Shown piece after piece: positions 28,566 through 37,042 of a DNA stretch of 64,000 nucleotides (position 1 is the first letter of the stretch; every line of letters begins with the position of its first letter). The notes beneath the pieces are model-generated. The model made no database searches and had not been told where the DNA came from. It saw only the letters and a list, made by a program, of their open reading frames with translations. This DNA is from Phaeobacter sp. QD34_24 (lineage in GTDB: Bacteria; Pseudomonadota; Alphaproteobacteria; Rhodobacterales; Rhodobacteraceae), in the NCBI RefSeq assembly GCF_028890115.1, contig NZ_JARCJD010000002.1:62001-126000 (forward strand), in the 5' to 3' direction. Made by a program: the position numbers and the translations under genes.

Positions 28566-29419
28566 CCGCGGCCTCCTTTCAGCGAAGTGGTTCGGTTCAA
28601 CACCCAGTCGGCCACAAGGTTCACGGAAATCGCAAGTGTGGCGATGGCGAAGGCCGGTACCAGCGCGGCGGGAATGCCGTAGACGATACCGTCCTTGTTT
28701 TCCTTCACGATACCGCCCCAGTCGGCCTCGGGCGGTTGTACGCCAAGGCCAAGGAACGACAGGGTGGAGACAAAGAGAACCATGAAGATGAAGCGCAGGC
28801 CCATCTCGGCCACCAGCGGCGACAGGGCATTGGGCAGGATTTCCCGGAAGATGATCCAGGAGGTGCCTTCCCCGCGCAGACGGGCGGCTTCGACGTAGTC
28901 CATCACCTCGATATCCACGGCAACGGCGCGGGCCAGGCGATAGACGCGGGTGGAGTCGAGCAGCCCCATGACGATGATCAGCATCGGTACGGTCACCGGC
29001 GTGACCGACAGCACCACCAGGGCGAAGATCAGCGTCGGGATCGACATCACCAGATCGACAAAACGAGACAGGGACTGATCCACCCAGCCTCCGGTGACAG
29101 CGGCAAAAAAGCCCAGCACCGATCCAAGGGTGAAGGAGACCACCGTCGCCATGGTGGCGATGAAGATGGTGGTGCGCCCGCCGTAGATCATCCGGCTGAG
29201 CAGATCACGGCCGATGTTGTCGGTACCCAGCCAATATTGGGACTCGGTAAAGCCATCGGGGGCAATGCCCAGCATGATCTCGATGCGGGAGGGCTCCCAG
29301 ACATCGCCGACCACCTCGGCCATGCCATAGGGGGCGATGAGCGGCGCAAAGATCGCCATCAGGAAATAGAGCGCCGTAAAGAACAGCCCGATGAGGGCGG
29401 AAATGGGGATATTCTTCAT
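28562..29419 (-). CDS. ABC importer permease (DppC-like)
   Basis: A 285-aa inner-membrane permease with an N-terminal helix (residues 8-28), a periplasmic loop with YWLGTDNIGRDLLSRMIYGGRTT, and five further helices. The EAA-type loop is around EAARLRGEGTSWIIFREILPN read in segments. This is the pattern of the DppC/OppC class. It overlaps its neighbours by 4 bp on both sides. Confidence 0.9.
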   Translation of the reverse strand: MKNIPISALIGLFFTALYFLMAIFAPLIAPYGMAEVVGDVWEPSRIEIMLGIAPDGFTESQYWLGTDNIGRDLLSRMIYGGRTTIFIATMATVVSFTLGSVLGFFAAVTGGWVDQSLSRFVDLVMSIPTLIFALVVLSVTPVTVPMLIIVMGLLDSTRVYRLARAVAVDIEVMDYVEAARLRGEGTSWIIFREILPNALSPLVAEMGLRFIFMVLFVSTLSFLGLGVQPPEADWGGIVKENKDGIVYGIPAALVPAFAIATLAISVNLVADWVLNRTTSLKGGRG

Positions 29420-30372
29420 TTCGGATGCCTCAGACGCGGGTTGGACAGGATCGCGACGATATCGGCCACCATGTTGAGCCCGATATAGACAGCGGCGAAG
29501 ATCAGACCGCAGGCCTGCACCACGGGCACATCCCGTTTGGAGACATGATCCACCAGATACTGCCCCATGCCGGGATAGACAAAGACCACCTCGATCACCA
29601 CGACGCCGACCACCAGATAGGCAAGGTTCAGCATCACTACGTTGACGATGGGGGCGATGGCATTGGGGAAGGCATGGCGGAAGATCACCTGAAAGCCGTT
29701 CAGGCCTTTCAGCTCTGCCGTCTCGATATAGGCCGATTGCATCACGTTGAGGATCGCGGCGCGGGTCATGCGCATCATATGAGCCAGCACCACCAGGGTC
29801 AGCACCGCCACGGGCAGCGCGATGGCGCTCAGCTTGTCCCCCAGCGACATGCCGTCGTTGATCATCGCGACCGAGGGAAACCAGCGCAGCTTCACCGCGA
29901 TCAGGTACATCAGCACATAGCCGATCAGGAATTCCGGGATCGAGATCGAGGCCAGGGTGACAGCCGAGATCATCTTGTCCGGCCAGCGGTCCTTGAAGCG
30001 TACCGCAAGAAGGCCAAGGAAGATCGCCAGCGGCACCGCGATAATGGCGGCCCAGAAGGCGAGGAAAAGCGTGTTGGACAGGCGTTTGCCGATGCTTTCG
30101 GCAATATCGGTGCCACTGGTCAGGGCGGTGCCCAGATCGCCGGTCAGAATGCCGCCGAGCCAGTTGAAATATCGCTGCATGGCCGGCTCGTTCAGGCCAA
30201 GTTCGGCGCGCAGGTTGGCCAGCGCCTCGGGCGTGGCCGACTGTCCCAGGATCGACTGCGCCACATCACCGGGCAGGATCATGGTGCCGGCAAAGATCAG
30301 CCCCGAGACCAGGAACAAGAGAAGAAGGCCCAGCGCGATGCGCTGGACCAACAGTTTTGCAATGAGGGGCAT
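29416..30372 (-). CDS. ABC importer permease (DppB-like)
   Basis: A 318-aa inner-membrane permease. The N-terminal helix (RIALGLLLLFLVSGLIFAG) is followed by the family's PGD segment, then a large periplasmic loop and five helices. The C-terminal EVVFVYPGMGQYLVDHVSKRD is typical of DppB/OppB proteins. It starts one base after the substrate-binding protein stop, so it is tightly coupled. Confidence 0.9.
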   Translation of the reverse strand: MPLIAKLLVQRIALGLLLLFLVSGLIFAGTMILPGDVAQSILGQSATPEALANLRAELGLNEPAMQRYFNWLGGILTGDLGTALTSGTDIAESIGKRLSNTLFLAFWAAIIAVPLAIFLGLLAVRFKDRWPDKMISAVTLASISIPEFLIGYVLMYLIAVKLRWFPSVAMINDGMSLGDKLSAIALPVAVLTLVVLAHMMRMTRAAILNVMQSAYIETAELKGLNGFQVIFRHAFPNAIAPIVNVVMLNLAYLVVGVVVIEVVFVYPGMGQYLVDHVSKRDVPVVQACGLIFAAVYIGLNMVADIVAILSNPRLRHPK

Positions 30373-30373
30373 C

Positions 30374-31957
30374 TTATGCCTTCACCCACAGTCTGTGCGG
30401 GGCGTAGCCGTTCATCAGGGCAAAGCCGTTGACGTTCTCGAGCCAGCCCGTGATCCGGTCCGAGGTGGCATCGACGAAGTCGTTGAACATCGGGCAGATC
30501 AAGCCGCCTTCATCGCGCAGGATGGTCGACATATCCGCATACATCTGGGTCCGCTTGCCGGTGTCCAGCTCGGCCCGCGCCGCCAGCAGCATCTGGTCGA
30601 ACTGCTCGTTGTTGAAGCGGGTGTCGTTCCAGTCGGCGGTCGAGAGGTACGCGGTGGTGAACATCTGGTCCTGGGTCGGACGGCCGCCCCAGTAGCTGGT
30701 GCAGAAGGGCTGCTTGTTCCAGACCTCGGACCAGTAACCGTCATTCGGCTCGCGCTTGACGTTGAGGTTGATGCCCGCGCCCGCGCAGGACTGCTGGAAC
30801 AGGGCTGCCGCATCCGGTGCACCGGGGAAGGAGTTATCCGAGGTGCGCAGCAGGATCTCGCCGTCATGGCCCGATTTCTTCAGGTGGAACATGGCCTTGT
30901 CCGGGTCATATTCGCGCTGTTCGAATTCGGTATAGAGCGGGTAGGAGGCGTTGATCGGGGTGTCGTTGCCGACCGAGCCGAAGCCGTTCAGGATCTTGTC
31001 GACCATTTCCTGACGGTTGATGCCGTATTTCAGCGCCATCCGCACGTCGTTGTTGTCAAACGGTGCGGTGTTGCAGTGCATGATGAACACATAGTGGCCG
31101 GGGCCGCTGGTGGAATGCACGTTGATGCCCGGCGCGCGGCCGACCAGTTTCGCGGTGCGCGGCGGCACGCGGTCGATCATGTCCACCTGACCGGATTGCA
31201 GTGCGGCCACGCGGGCGGTGTTGTCGTTGATCACCACATATTCGATGGTGTCGGCATTGCCCAGGTCACCCCAGTAGTTGGGGTTCTTCTCGGCCACGAA
31301 GCGCACGCCCATGTCGGCTTCTTTCAGCACGTAAGGCCCGGTGCCGATTGCCGCCGAAGGATCGTCCTTGCCGCCACCGGGCTGGACGATCAGGTGGTAG
31401 TCGGCCATCAGGTAGGGCAGGTCGGCGTTGGGGGTGTCCAGCTCGATGATGACGCTGTCACCCTCGGTGGAGATGTTCTTGATGCCGCGCATGATCCCCA
31501 GCGCGCCGGACTTGGTGTCTTCGCCCGAATGGCGATCCAGCGACTGCGCCACGTCTTCGGCGGTGACGGATTTGCCGTTGGAGAAGGTGATGCCCTGGCG
31601 CACCTTGAAGGTCCAGACGCGCGCATCGGCCGAGGCGGAGTAGCTTTCGGCCACCTTGCCTTCGATGCCGCCATCGTCGGTCAGTTCGACCAGCGGTTCA
31701 CCCCAGAGACGGATCACCGACAGGGCCACCTGGTTGGTCGCCAGCGCCGGATCCAGGCTGTCGGTGGTGCTGCCGCCCTGCAGGCCGACCCGGATGGTGC
31801 CGCCTTTTTGCGGACCCGCTGCCATCACCTTGGTGGACAGCAGCGAATTTGCGGCGGCGGCGGTGAGGCCCAATGCGGCGGCGCGGCCCATGAATTCACG
31901 GCGGCTCATCATGCCGGTGGCGGCCTGACGTGCCAGATAATGCAGTTGATCTTTCAT
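30374..31957 (-). CDS. ABC importer periplasmic substrate-binding protein (family 5), Tat-exported
   Basis: A 527-aa extracellular solute-binding protein of the peptide/opine class. The N-terminus has a twin-arginine signal SRREFMG (residues 18-24), a hydrophobic stretch and a VMAAG cleavage region. WTFKVRQGITFSNGKSVTAEDV is a family-5 signature read in the mature part. GGGAG precedes ATG 31957. First gene of the importer operon. Tat export suggests folding before secretion, as seen in several alphaproteobacterial homologues. Confidence 0.9.
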   Translation of the reverse strand: MKDQLHYLARQAATGMMSRREFMGRAAALGLTAAAANSLLSTKVMAAGPQKGGTIRVGLQGGSTTDSLDPALATNQVALSVIRLWGEPLVELTDDGGIEGKVAESYSASADARVWTFKVRQGITFSNGKSVTAEDVAQSLDRHSGEDTKSGALGIMRGIKNISTEGDSVIIELDTPNADLPYLMADYHLIVQPGGGKDDPSAAIGTGPYVLKEADMGVRFVAEKNPNYWGDLGNADTIEYVVINDNTARVAALQSGQVDMIDRVPPRTAKLVGRAPGINVHSTSGPGHYVFIMHCNTAPFDNNDVRMALKYGINRQEMVDKILNGFGSVGNDTPINASYPLYTEFEQREYDPDKAMFHLKKSGHDGEILLRTSDNSFPGAPDAAALFQQSCAGAGINLNVKREPNDGYWSEVWNKQPFCTSYWGGRPTQDQMFTTAYLSTADWNDTRFNNEQFDQMLLAARAELDTGKRTQMYADMSTILRDEGGLICPMFNDFVDATSDRITGWLENVNGFALMNGYAPHRLWVKA

Positions 31958-32306
31958 AGATATCTCCCAGTTGAATGTGCCGCTTCGCGCAGCTTATTTC
32001 TTGATTGGTTATTCAAGATTTGCGCATTTGCAGCGACCTCGCAAGCATTATTCCCCGTGCCGTTACGGTGCGCCCTTTCATCAGCGCAGGCAGGGCCGGG
32101 GACAACGGGTCGCCTTTTGGCAGTGATATGCCGCATTTTTGTGAAAGAAAACCGTTGGCTGAGGGAAAGTGATCAAAAACGACATTTTGGTGCCGTTTTT
32201 GCGCGAGGCGACAAGCGATGTGGATAAGGGGGCGCAAGCTGCCTGAGCCAGAAAATTGCGCAGAATCGCTCGCCGAAACCGGCGGCAGCAGCCGCAGAAT
32301 CTGCGC
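31958..32306. other. non-coding region with inverted repeats; promoter of the ABC importer
   Basis: The 349 bp between the binding-protein start and the end of dtd have no credible gene. They contain an 8-bp inverted repeat CAAAAACG (32174-32181) / CGTTTTTG (32194-32201), a shorter dyad CTTGA (32000-32004) / TCAAG (32013-32017) near the importer start, and a single perfect DnaA-box sequence TGTGGATAA (32219-32227, reverse orientation). The importer promoter must lie here on the minus strand; I cannot place its -35/-10 with confidence. Confidence 0.5.
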
Positions 32307-32753
32307 TCACCAGTCGGCGGTGTCCATCCAGATCGTGACCGGGCCATCGTTCAGCAGGCGCACTTTCATATCGGCTCCAAACCTGCCGGTTTCCACCGGC
32401 AGGCCAAGCTCGGTCAGGGCTCTGGAGAAATGCTGATAAAGCCGCGTGCCGGTCTCGGGATCGGCAGCGGTAGAGAAACCGGGACGGTTGCCGCGCCGCG
32501 TGTCGGCGGCCAGGGTGAATTGGCTGACCACCAGAACCGCGCCGCCGATGTCGCCAACCGCGCGGTTCATCTTGCCCGCCTCATCCTGGAAAATGCGCAG
32601 TTTCGAGACCTTGGCGGCCATCCGCTCGGCCTCGGCCACCCCGTCGCCCTGCATGGCGCAGACCAGGACCAGAAGGCCGCTGTCGATCGCTCCGATCACC
32701 GTGTCGTCGACGGTGACCGAGGCTTCGGAAACGCGTTGAATGAGGGCTCGCAT
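32307..32753 (-). CDS. dtd: D-aminoacyl-tRNA deacylase
   Basis: A 148-aa enzyme that hydrolyses D-amino acids from mischarged tRNA (and Gly-tRNA-Ala). The starting MRALIQRV, the [15 protein letters not shown] motif and the C-terminal NDGPVT motif (cross-subunit Gly-cisPro partner region) identify DtD. Start 32753 is the conserved MRALIQRV methionine; the frame is open upstream but that part is not family-like. It follows the nitroreductase by 34 bp on the same strand. Confidence 0.95.
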   Translation of the reverse strand: MRALIQRVSEASVTVDDTVIGAIDSGLLVLVCAMQGDGVAEAERMAAKVSKLRIFQDEAGKMNRAVGDIGGAVLVVSQFTLAADTRRGNRPGFSTAADPETGTRLYQHFSRALTELGLPVETGRFGADMKVRLLNDGPVTIWMDTADW

Positions 32754-32787
32754 CGGGGGCCTTTCGTCGCTTTTGCGTGGGGGGATA

Positions 32788-33468
32788 TCAGCCGCGCCAG
32801 GTTGCAAAGTCATCCAGCGGCGCGCGGCTGGTGCGAAAGCCGTTGGCGGGGTGCGACGTGTCGGCATAGCCAAAGCTGATGGCGCAGAGGATCAGCCGGT
32901 CTTCGGGGATCTCCAGCATCTCGTGCAGCATCGGCGCATAGGAGGCAACAGCAGCCTGTGCCACGGTGGCGACTCCGGCCGCCTGTGCCGCTAGCGTGAA
33001 GGCCGAGACAAAACCGCCGCAATCCATCGCGCCATAGGGTCCCAGCTCCGCCGGGGAGGAGAGGATCGCGCAATGAGGCGCCCCGAACAGGTTGAAATTC
33101 TCCATCATCTGCCGCGCAGATCCGGCCCGGTCACCCTTGGCGACGCCGACCGCCTCATATAGTGTCCAGCCACATTCGCGCCGCCGGGCCTGGTATTCAT
33201 TCGAATAGCCAGCGGGAAAGGCCAGGTCGGGGGCGTGTCCCCCAGCCATCGCGGCTTCAGTCAGGGCCTGGCGCAAGCGGTCGGTCTCTTCGCCGCGGGT
33301 CACGGTCACCTTCCAGGGCTGGGCATTGCACCAGGAGGGGACCTTCTGTGCCGCGCGCAGGATCCCTTCGATCACCCCACGCTCTACCTCTGTTTGGAGG
33401 AAGGCCCGGCAGCTGTGCCGTTCTTTCAAAAGGGCGTCCAGGGCCTCAAGGTCGGGCAGTGTCGTCAT
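32788..33468 (-). CDS. nitroreductase-family FMN protein
   Basis: A 226-aa flavin oxidoreductase. RHSCRAFL gives the N-terminal FMN phosphate contact, [16 protein letters not shown] the signature segment, and the C-terminal ISFGYAD the second FMN loop. Probably an NAD(P)H-dependent reductase of nitro or quinone compounds. ATG 33468 with GGAGA upstream is preferred over a longer open frame reaching 33549. Confidence 0.87.
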   Translation of the reverse strand: MTTLPDLEALDALLKERHSCRAFLQTEVERGVIEGILRAAQKVPSWCNAQPWKVTVTRGEETDRLRQALTEAAMAGGHAPDLAFPAGYSNEYQARRRECGWTLYEAVGVAKGDRAGSARQMMENFNLFGAPHCAILSSPAELGPYGAMDCGGFVSAFTLAAQAAGVATVAQAAVASYAPMLHEMLEIPEDRLILCAISFGYADTSHPANGFRTSRAPLDDFATWRG

Positions 33469-33605
33469 TCTGGGGTCTCCTCCGCATTGCGCGGCGCCAC
33501 AATGGCCACGGGGGGCAGGGGCCGCAAGTCCCGATTTGAGTTGGATCAAACTGCTCGGCGCAGGGTTGCGTTACCATCCGCTCATCTCAATCAGGAGGAA
33601 GATCA

Positions 33606-34025
33606 ATGGTGGAAAAGACCGAACAGTCGGGGTTTTGGCCCTCGCTCTATGATCCCTTTCGCGCTCTTGGTTCGCGGGTTGCGGATTGGCTGAATCCGGC
33701 AACCGAAGCCTCGGCTGGCGACACGGCCTATGACATCACGATGGAATTGCCCGGCGTCACCGATGACGATGTGGAACTGACCGTGGACAACGGCGTCCTG
33801 ACCATCAGCGGCGAGAAGAAGACCGCAACCGAGAAGAAGGGCGATACCTGGTATTTCAGCGAACGCCAGTACGGCGCCTTCCGCCGCGCTTTCCGTCTGC
33901 CCGAGGATGCCGATGGCGCTGCGGCCAGCGCCCGGATGGAGGACGGCGTGCTGCATATCAGCGTGCCCAAGAAGGCCCTGGAAAAGCCCGAGACCGCAAA
34001 GAAGATTGAAATCTCCAAGGGCTGA
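33606..34025 (+). CDS. small heat shock protein (Hsp20/alpha-crystallin family)
   Basis: A 139-aa chaperone. The alpha-crystallin domain runs about residues 40-130: YDITMELPGVTDDDVE, then ISGEKK, and YGAFRRAFRLPEDAD to GVLHISVPK. The A-x-x-x-F-R-L-P segment and final VLHISVPK are typical. AGGAGG precedes ATG 33606. Expected to bind unfolding proteins under heat or oxidative stress. Confidence 0.92.
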   Translation: MVEKTEQSGFWPSLYDPFRALGSRVADWLNPATEASAGDTAYDITMELPGVTDDDVELTVDNGVLTISGEKKTATEKKGDTWYFSERQYGAFRRAFRLPEDADGAAASARMEDGVLHISVPKKALEKPETAKKIEISKG

Positions 34026-34044
34026 TCAGCCTTGGCGGGGTGTG

Positions 34045-34073
34045 CCCCAAGCCTCTATCGGCGGGGCTTGGGG
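34045..34073. terminator. hairpin between convergent hsp20 and zinc-ribbon genes
   Basis: A 9-bp perfect stem CCCCAAGCC (34045-34053) / GGCTTGGGG (34065-34073) in the 54-bp convergent gap. There is no T-run on either side, so it is a possible factor-assisted or bidirectional terminator. Confidence 0.4.
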
Positions 34074-34079
34074 GGCGAC

Positions 34080-35213
34080 CTATTGATTACCGAAGTATAT
34101 CGCCACGCCGACCAGGATCAGGGCGACGGCAACAGCGGCCGCGATTTTCCACGCGGAATAGGGTCGTTCGCCCTGCACGCGGCCCGATTGCCCGTTGACC
34201 ACGAACCGATAGGTCTTGCCCCGGTATTTATAGGCCGCCAGCCAGACCGGCAGCAGGATGTGCTTGAAGGTGACGTCCGAGACCTCGGTATCGATATGGG
34301 AAATGCGCTGGCGGTCGCCGCCGATGTCAAAGCGCACATCCCGTTCGATCACCCGGTCCATATGGGCGCGCGCCTCGTCGAATCCCTCTTGAAGGGAGAC
34401 CGCATAGGCTTCGGCCCTGAAGCCCGCCAGATATTGTGGCTGATAGGGTTCCAGGGCTGACAGGTCCCAGGGCTCCAGAGCGTCGGTATAGCGTTTGGGC
34501 AGGCTGCGGGAGGCCAGCACCAGCACATCGTCGAAAAACCGCTTGACCCGGCCCGAGACCGGTCTCCAGCGCACCTTGGCCACCTGTTTCGCCTGGGGTT
34601 TGCCGTCGACCATGACGGTTTCCGTCACATAGTAGACCGTGCCCCGTTCCCCCCGATAGGCGCTCTGGGTATCGGCGTCATAGGTCCAGAAGGGGACATA
34701 GATCCCCTCCATCTTGCGGCCCTTGCGCGCGTAGTCCTGCAGCCCGTTCGGCGCGAACCACAGGCGGCCGAGCCAGTCGGTCATTGCCTTGTGAGCGCTG
34801 CGCTCCTCCAGGGCAAAGGGCAGCACGCCCTTTGGTTTGATGTGACGGCTCTCGCCGGTGTCCGTCACTACCGGGGTGGCACAGAAGGGGCATTCGCGGG
34901 CATGGGTGGTGGGGTCGAATTCCACCTCGGCGGCGCAGTTGGGGCATTTGGAGACGCGGGTGATCTCCATATCCGCTTCGGGCAGCTGACGATCCAGGGC
35001 GGCGCGAAAGTCCAGCTCGCGCAAGGCCCCGCCGCGCCAGGGACCGCCCGCGATTTTCTCCACATGTCCGCAATGGCTGCAGGTCAGCGTGGCGGTCTTG
35101 GGATCAAACCGGTAGTCGGCGCCGCACTGTTCGCAGGGAAATCGGTGGGTTTCATGCGGGGCGGCGGGCGGCGGGCTGTCACTGGTCGGCGGGGGAGGCG
35201 GGGAAGATGGCAT
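34080..35213 (-). CDS. zinc-ribbon protein with C-terminal membrane anchor (YdjG-like)
   Basis: A 377-aa protein. After a proline-rich start come two zinc ribbons: CEQCGADYRF ... CSHCGHVEK (about 24-48) and CPNCAAEVEF ... CPFCATP (about 90-115). A long middle region contains YVPFWTYDAD and ILLPVWLAAYKYRGK. The C-terminus has one TM helix (about 350-370). Homologues are often misnamed PriA or helicase-like because of the ribbons; no helicase motifs are present. It resembles Bacillus YdjG, which works with an SPFH protein in membrane stress. Start 35213 was chosen over GTG 35234 because GAGAG lies between. Confidence 0.75.
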   Translation of the reverse strand: MPSSPPPPPTSDSPPPAAPHETHRFPCEQCGADYRFDPKTATLTCSHCGHVEKIAGGPWRGGALRELDFRAALDRQLPEADMEITRVSKCPNCAAEVEFDPTTHARECPFCATPVVTDTGESRHIKPKGVLPFALEERSAHKAMTDWLGRLWFAPNGLQDYARKGRKMEGIYVPFWTYDADTQSAYRGERGTVYYVTETVMVDGKPQAKQVAKVRWRPVSGRVKRFFDDVLVLASRSLPKRYTDALEPWDLSALEPYQPQYLAGFRAEAYAVSLQEGFDEARAHMDRVIERDVRFDIGGDRQRISHIDTEVSDVTFKHILLPVWLAAYKYRGKTYRFVVNGQSGRVQGERPYSAWKIAAAVAVALILVGVAIYFGNQ

Positions 35214-35374
35214 GAGACTCTCTCGGACTGTCACTGAACACGATTGCGAATATGGCGTATCACTTTGATATTTATGCGCTATGTTGTCTTTTTGCCTGAT
35301 TTTTCTGGCGCGGATTAGCAGCTGCTTAACCCGGAAAAGGTTAGAGCGGGAAAGGATTTATGAGGAGTATTACC

Positions 35375-35749
35375 ATGTCATCAGAAACCACCCGCAAAGA
35401 GATCTCCGAAGCGATCAAGGCGCATGGCACCTGGAAGCTGCGATTGCGCACGGCCTCTGCCGGTGGTCCGCTTGAGGCGTCTTCGCGGGACATTTGCCGA
35501 GATGACAAGTGCAAGTTTGGCCAATGGCTCCATGCGCCTGGCACCAGATCGGGCCTGTCGGGCGATGCGAATTACGAGCGCACCAAGAAACTGCACGCCG
35601 AGTTCCACCAAGCTGCCGGTGCCATCGCGCAGAAGATCGAGCGTGGCGACCTGGACGCTGCCAAGCGGGACCTGCAGCCCGGCACGCCCTTTGAGCTCAA
35701 GACCAAGGAACTGACCACCCACATGATGGCCTGGCGCATGGGCTTGTAA
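35375..35749 (+). CDS. stand-alone CZB (chemoreceptor zinc-binding) domain protein
   Basis: A 124-aa cytoplasmic protein made almost entirely of one CZB domain. The zinc-binding set is visible: His17-x2-Trp20, Cys46 in CKFGQW, and His74-x3-His78. These domains normally hang on chemoreceptors or diguanylate cyclases and sense zinc or HOCl through the cysteine; here there is no attached output. ATG 35375 is chosen because GAGGAG precedes it; an ATG at 35360 precedes that site. It is inserted between the zinc-ribbon and SPFH genes on the opposite strand. Confidence 0.83.
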   Translation: MSSETTRKEISEAIKAHGTWKLRLRTASAGGPLEASSRDICRDDKCKFGQWLHAPGTRSGLSGDANYERTKKLHAEFHQAAGAIAQKIERGDLDAAKRDLQPGTPFELKTKELTTHMMAWRMGL

Positions 35750-35804
35750 CCCAAGCGCCGCTCCGGTTGCGGGCAGGCCCGGTAGAGTGGTCCCTGCATC
35801 CATG

Positions 35805-36977
35805 TCAAGCGCCGGGCGGTGGCGGCGGGGGCGGGGGCAGAATGGTGAAGAGCTGCGCCAGTTCCGCCACATCCCCGGCCCGTTGCCAGCCGTCCTGACC
35901 AGGGGTCCAGACGTAGGTATCCCGTTTCAGCTGCCCCTCCTGGGCCATGCGTCCCAAACGTGCCTTGGAGAAGGGGCCGATTGTCGCGCCATTTTCGGCG
36001 ATGTGCCAGACATGTTCCACCGGCGGGGGCGGCGGCGCCATCGGCGCGGGTTGGGGCTGTGGCTGTCCGGCAGCGGGCGCGGGGCGGGCGCCCCAGGGGC
36101 CAGATCCGCCACCCGAGCTGCCCTGTGTCATGGCGTTGCCCATCTGCTGGGCCATCGCCATGCCCATTCCCATCCCCAAACCTGCGCCCATGCCGCTGTT
36201 GGGGGTGCGGGCGGCGGCGTCCATCGCCTCGGCGGCGGCAAACTGCGTGTAGCGGCCCAGATCGCCGACGATCCCCATCTGGGTGCGCCGGTCCATCGCC
36301 TGTTCTACCGCAGGCGGCAGGGAGATGTTCTCGATATAGAGTTCCGGGATCGACAGACCGTATTCCGCCACCGTGGCCGAAATCTCGGCCGCGACCAGCT
36401 TGCCCAGATCGGCGGTATTGGCGGCCATGTCCAGCACCGGAATGCCCGAGCCCGCCACCACGCGGCTGAACTCCTGCACGATGATGTTGCGGATCTGGAA
36501 GCTGATCTCATCCATGGTGAATTCGCCATCGGTGCCGACGATCTCGGTCAGGAAGCGCGCGGGATCGACCACCCGCACCGAATAGCTGCCAAAGGCGCGC
36601 AGGCGCACCGGGCCGAATTCAGGATCGCGGCAGATGATCGGGTTCTTGGTGCCCCACTTCAGATCATTGAAACGCGTGGTGCTGACAAAATAGATCTCGG
36701 ACTTGAAGGGCGATTGGAACCCGTGGTCCCAGTGCTGCAGCGTTGTCATCACCGGCATGTTGTTGGTCTCAAGCATGTAAAGACCGGGGGTGAAGACATC
36801 CGCCAGCTGTCCTTCGTGGACAAAGACCGCCGCCTGTCCTTCACGCACCGTCAGCTTGGCGCCGTATTTGATCTCGTGGCCTTCGCGTTCGAAACGCCAG
36901 ACCATGGTGTCGCGGGTATCATCCACCCAGTGGATGACGTCGATGAATTCTCCGGTCAGAAAGTCGAAAATACCCAT
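35805..36977 (-). CDS. SPFH-domain protein with C-terminal GYF-like domain (YdjI-like)
   Basis: A 390-aa protein. Residues about 25-240 are an SPFH/band-7 domain of the type misnamed 'virion core protein' (VREGQAAVFVHEGQLADVFTPGLY near the start). A Gly/Met-rich and Pro-rich linker follows (about 255-320). A GYF_2-type domain (WHIAENGATIGPF ... YVWTPGQDGWQ, about 325-375) and a polyproline end complete it. Likely a membrane-associated scaffold. It lies 65 bp downstream of the DUF2927 gene on the same strand. Nothing about it indicates a phage. Confidence 0.83.
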   Translation of the reverse strand: MGIFDFLTGEFIDVIHWVDDTRDTMVWRFEREGHEIKYGAKLTVREGQAAVFVHEGQLADVFTPGLYMLETNNMPVMTTLQHWDHGFQSPFKSEIYFVSTTRFNDLKWGTKNPIICRDPEFGPVRLRAFGSYSVRVVDPARFLTEIVGTDGEFTMDEISFQIRNIIVQEFSRVVAGSGIPVLDMAANTADLGKLVAAEISATVAEYGLSIPELYIENISLPPAVEQAMDRRTQMGIVGDLGRYTQFAAAEAMDAAARTPNSGMGAGLGMGMGMAMAQQMGNAMTQGSSGGGSGPWGARPAPAAGQPQPQPAPMAPPPPPVEHVWHIAENGATIGPFSKARLGRMAQEGQLKRDTYVWTPGQDGWQRAGDVAELAQLFTILPPPPPPPPGA

Positions 36978-37042
36978 CTGTCAGGTCCTCTTCTTGGGGA
37001 TATGCGGGGCAGGGCAATATGCGGGGCGGGTGGGCACAGGCG

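Noticed and set aside
28736-29488. 250-codon plus-strand ORF rich in His, Asp and Gln
   Set aside because: Shadow of the ABC permease genes; such composition is the usual antisense image of membrane proteins.
35805-36977. Phage origin for the SPFH 'virion core protein'
   Set aside because: The database name is misleading; it is an SPFH-GYF protein and no phage genes surround it.
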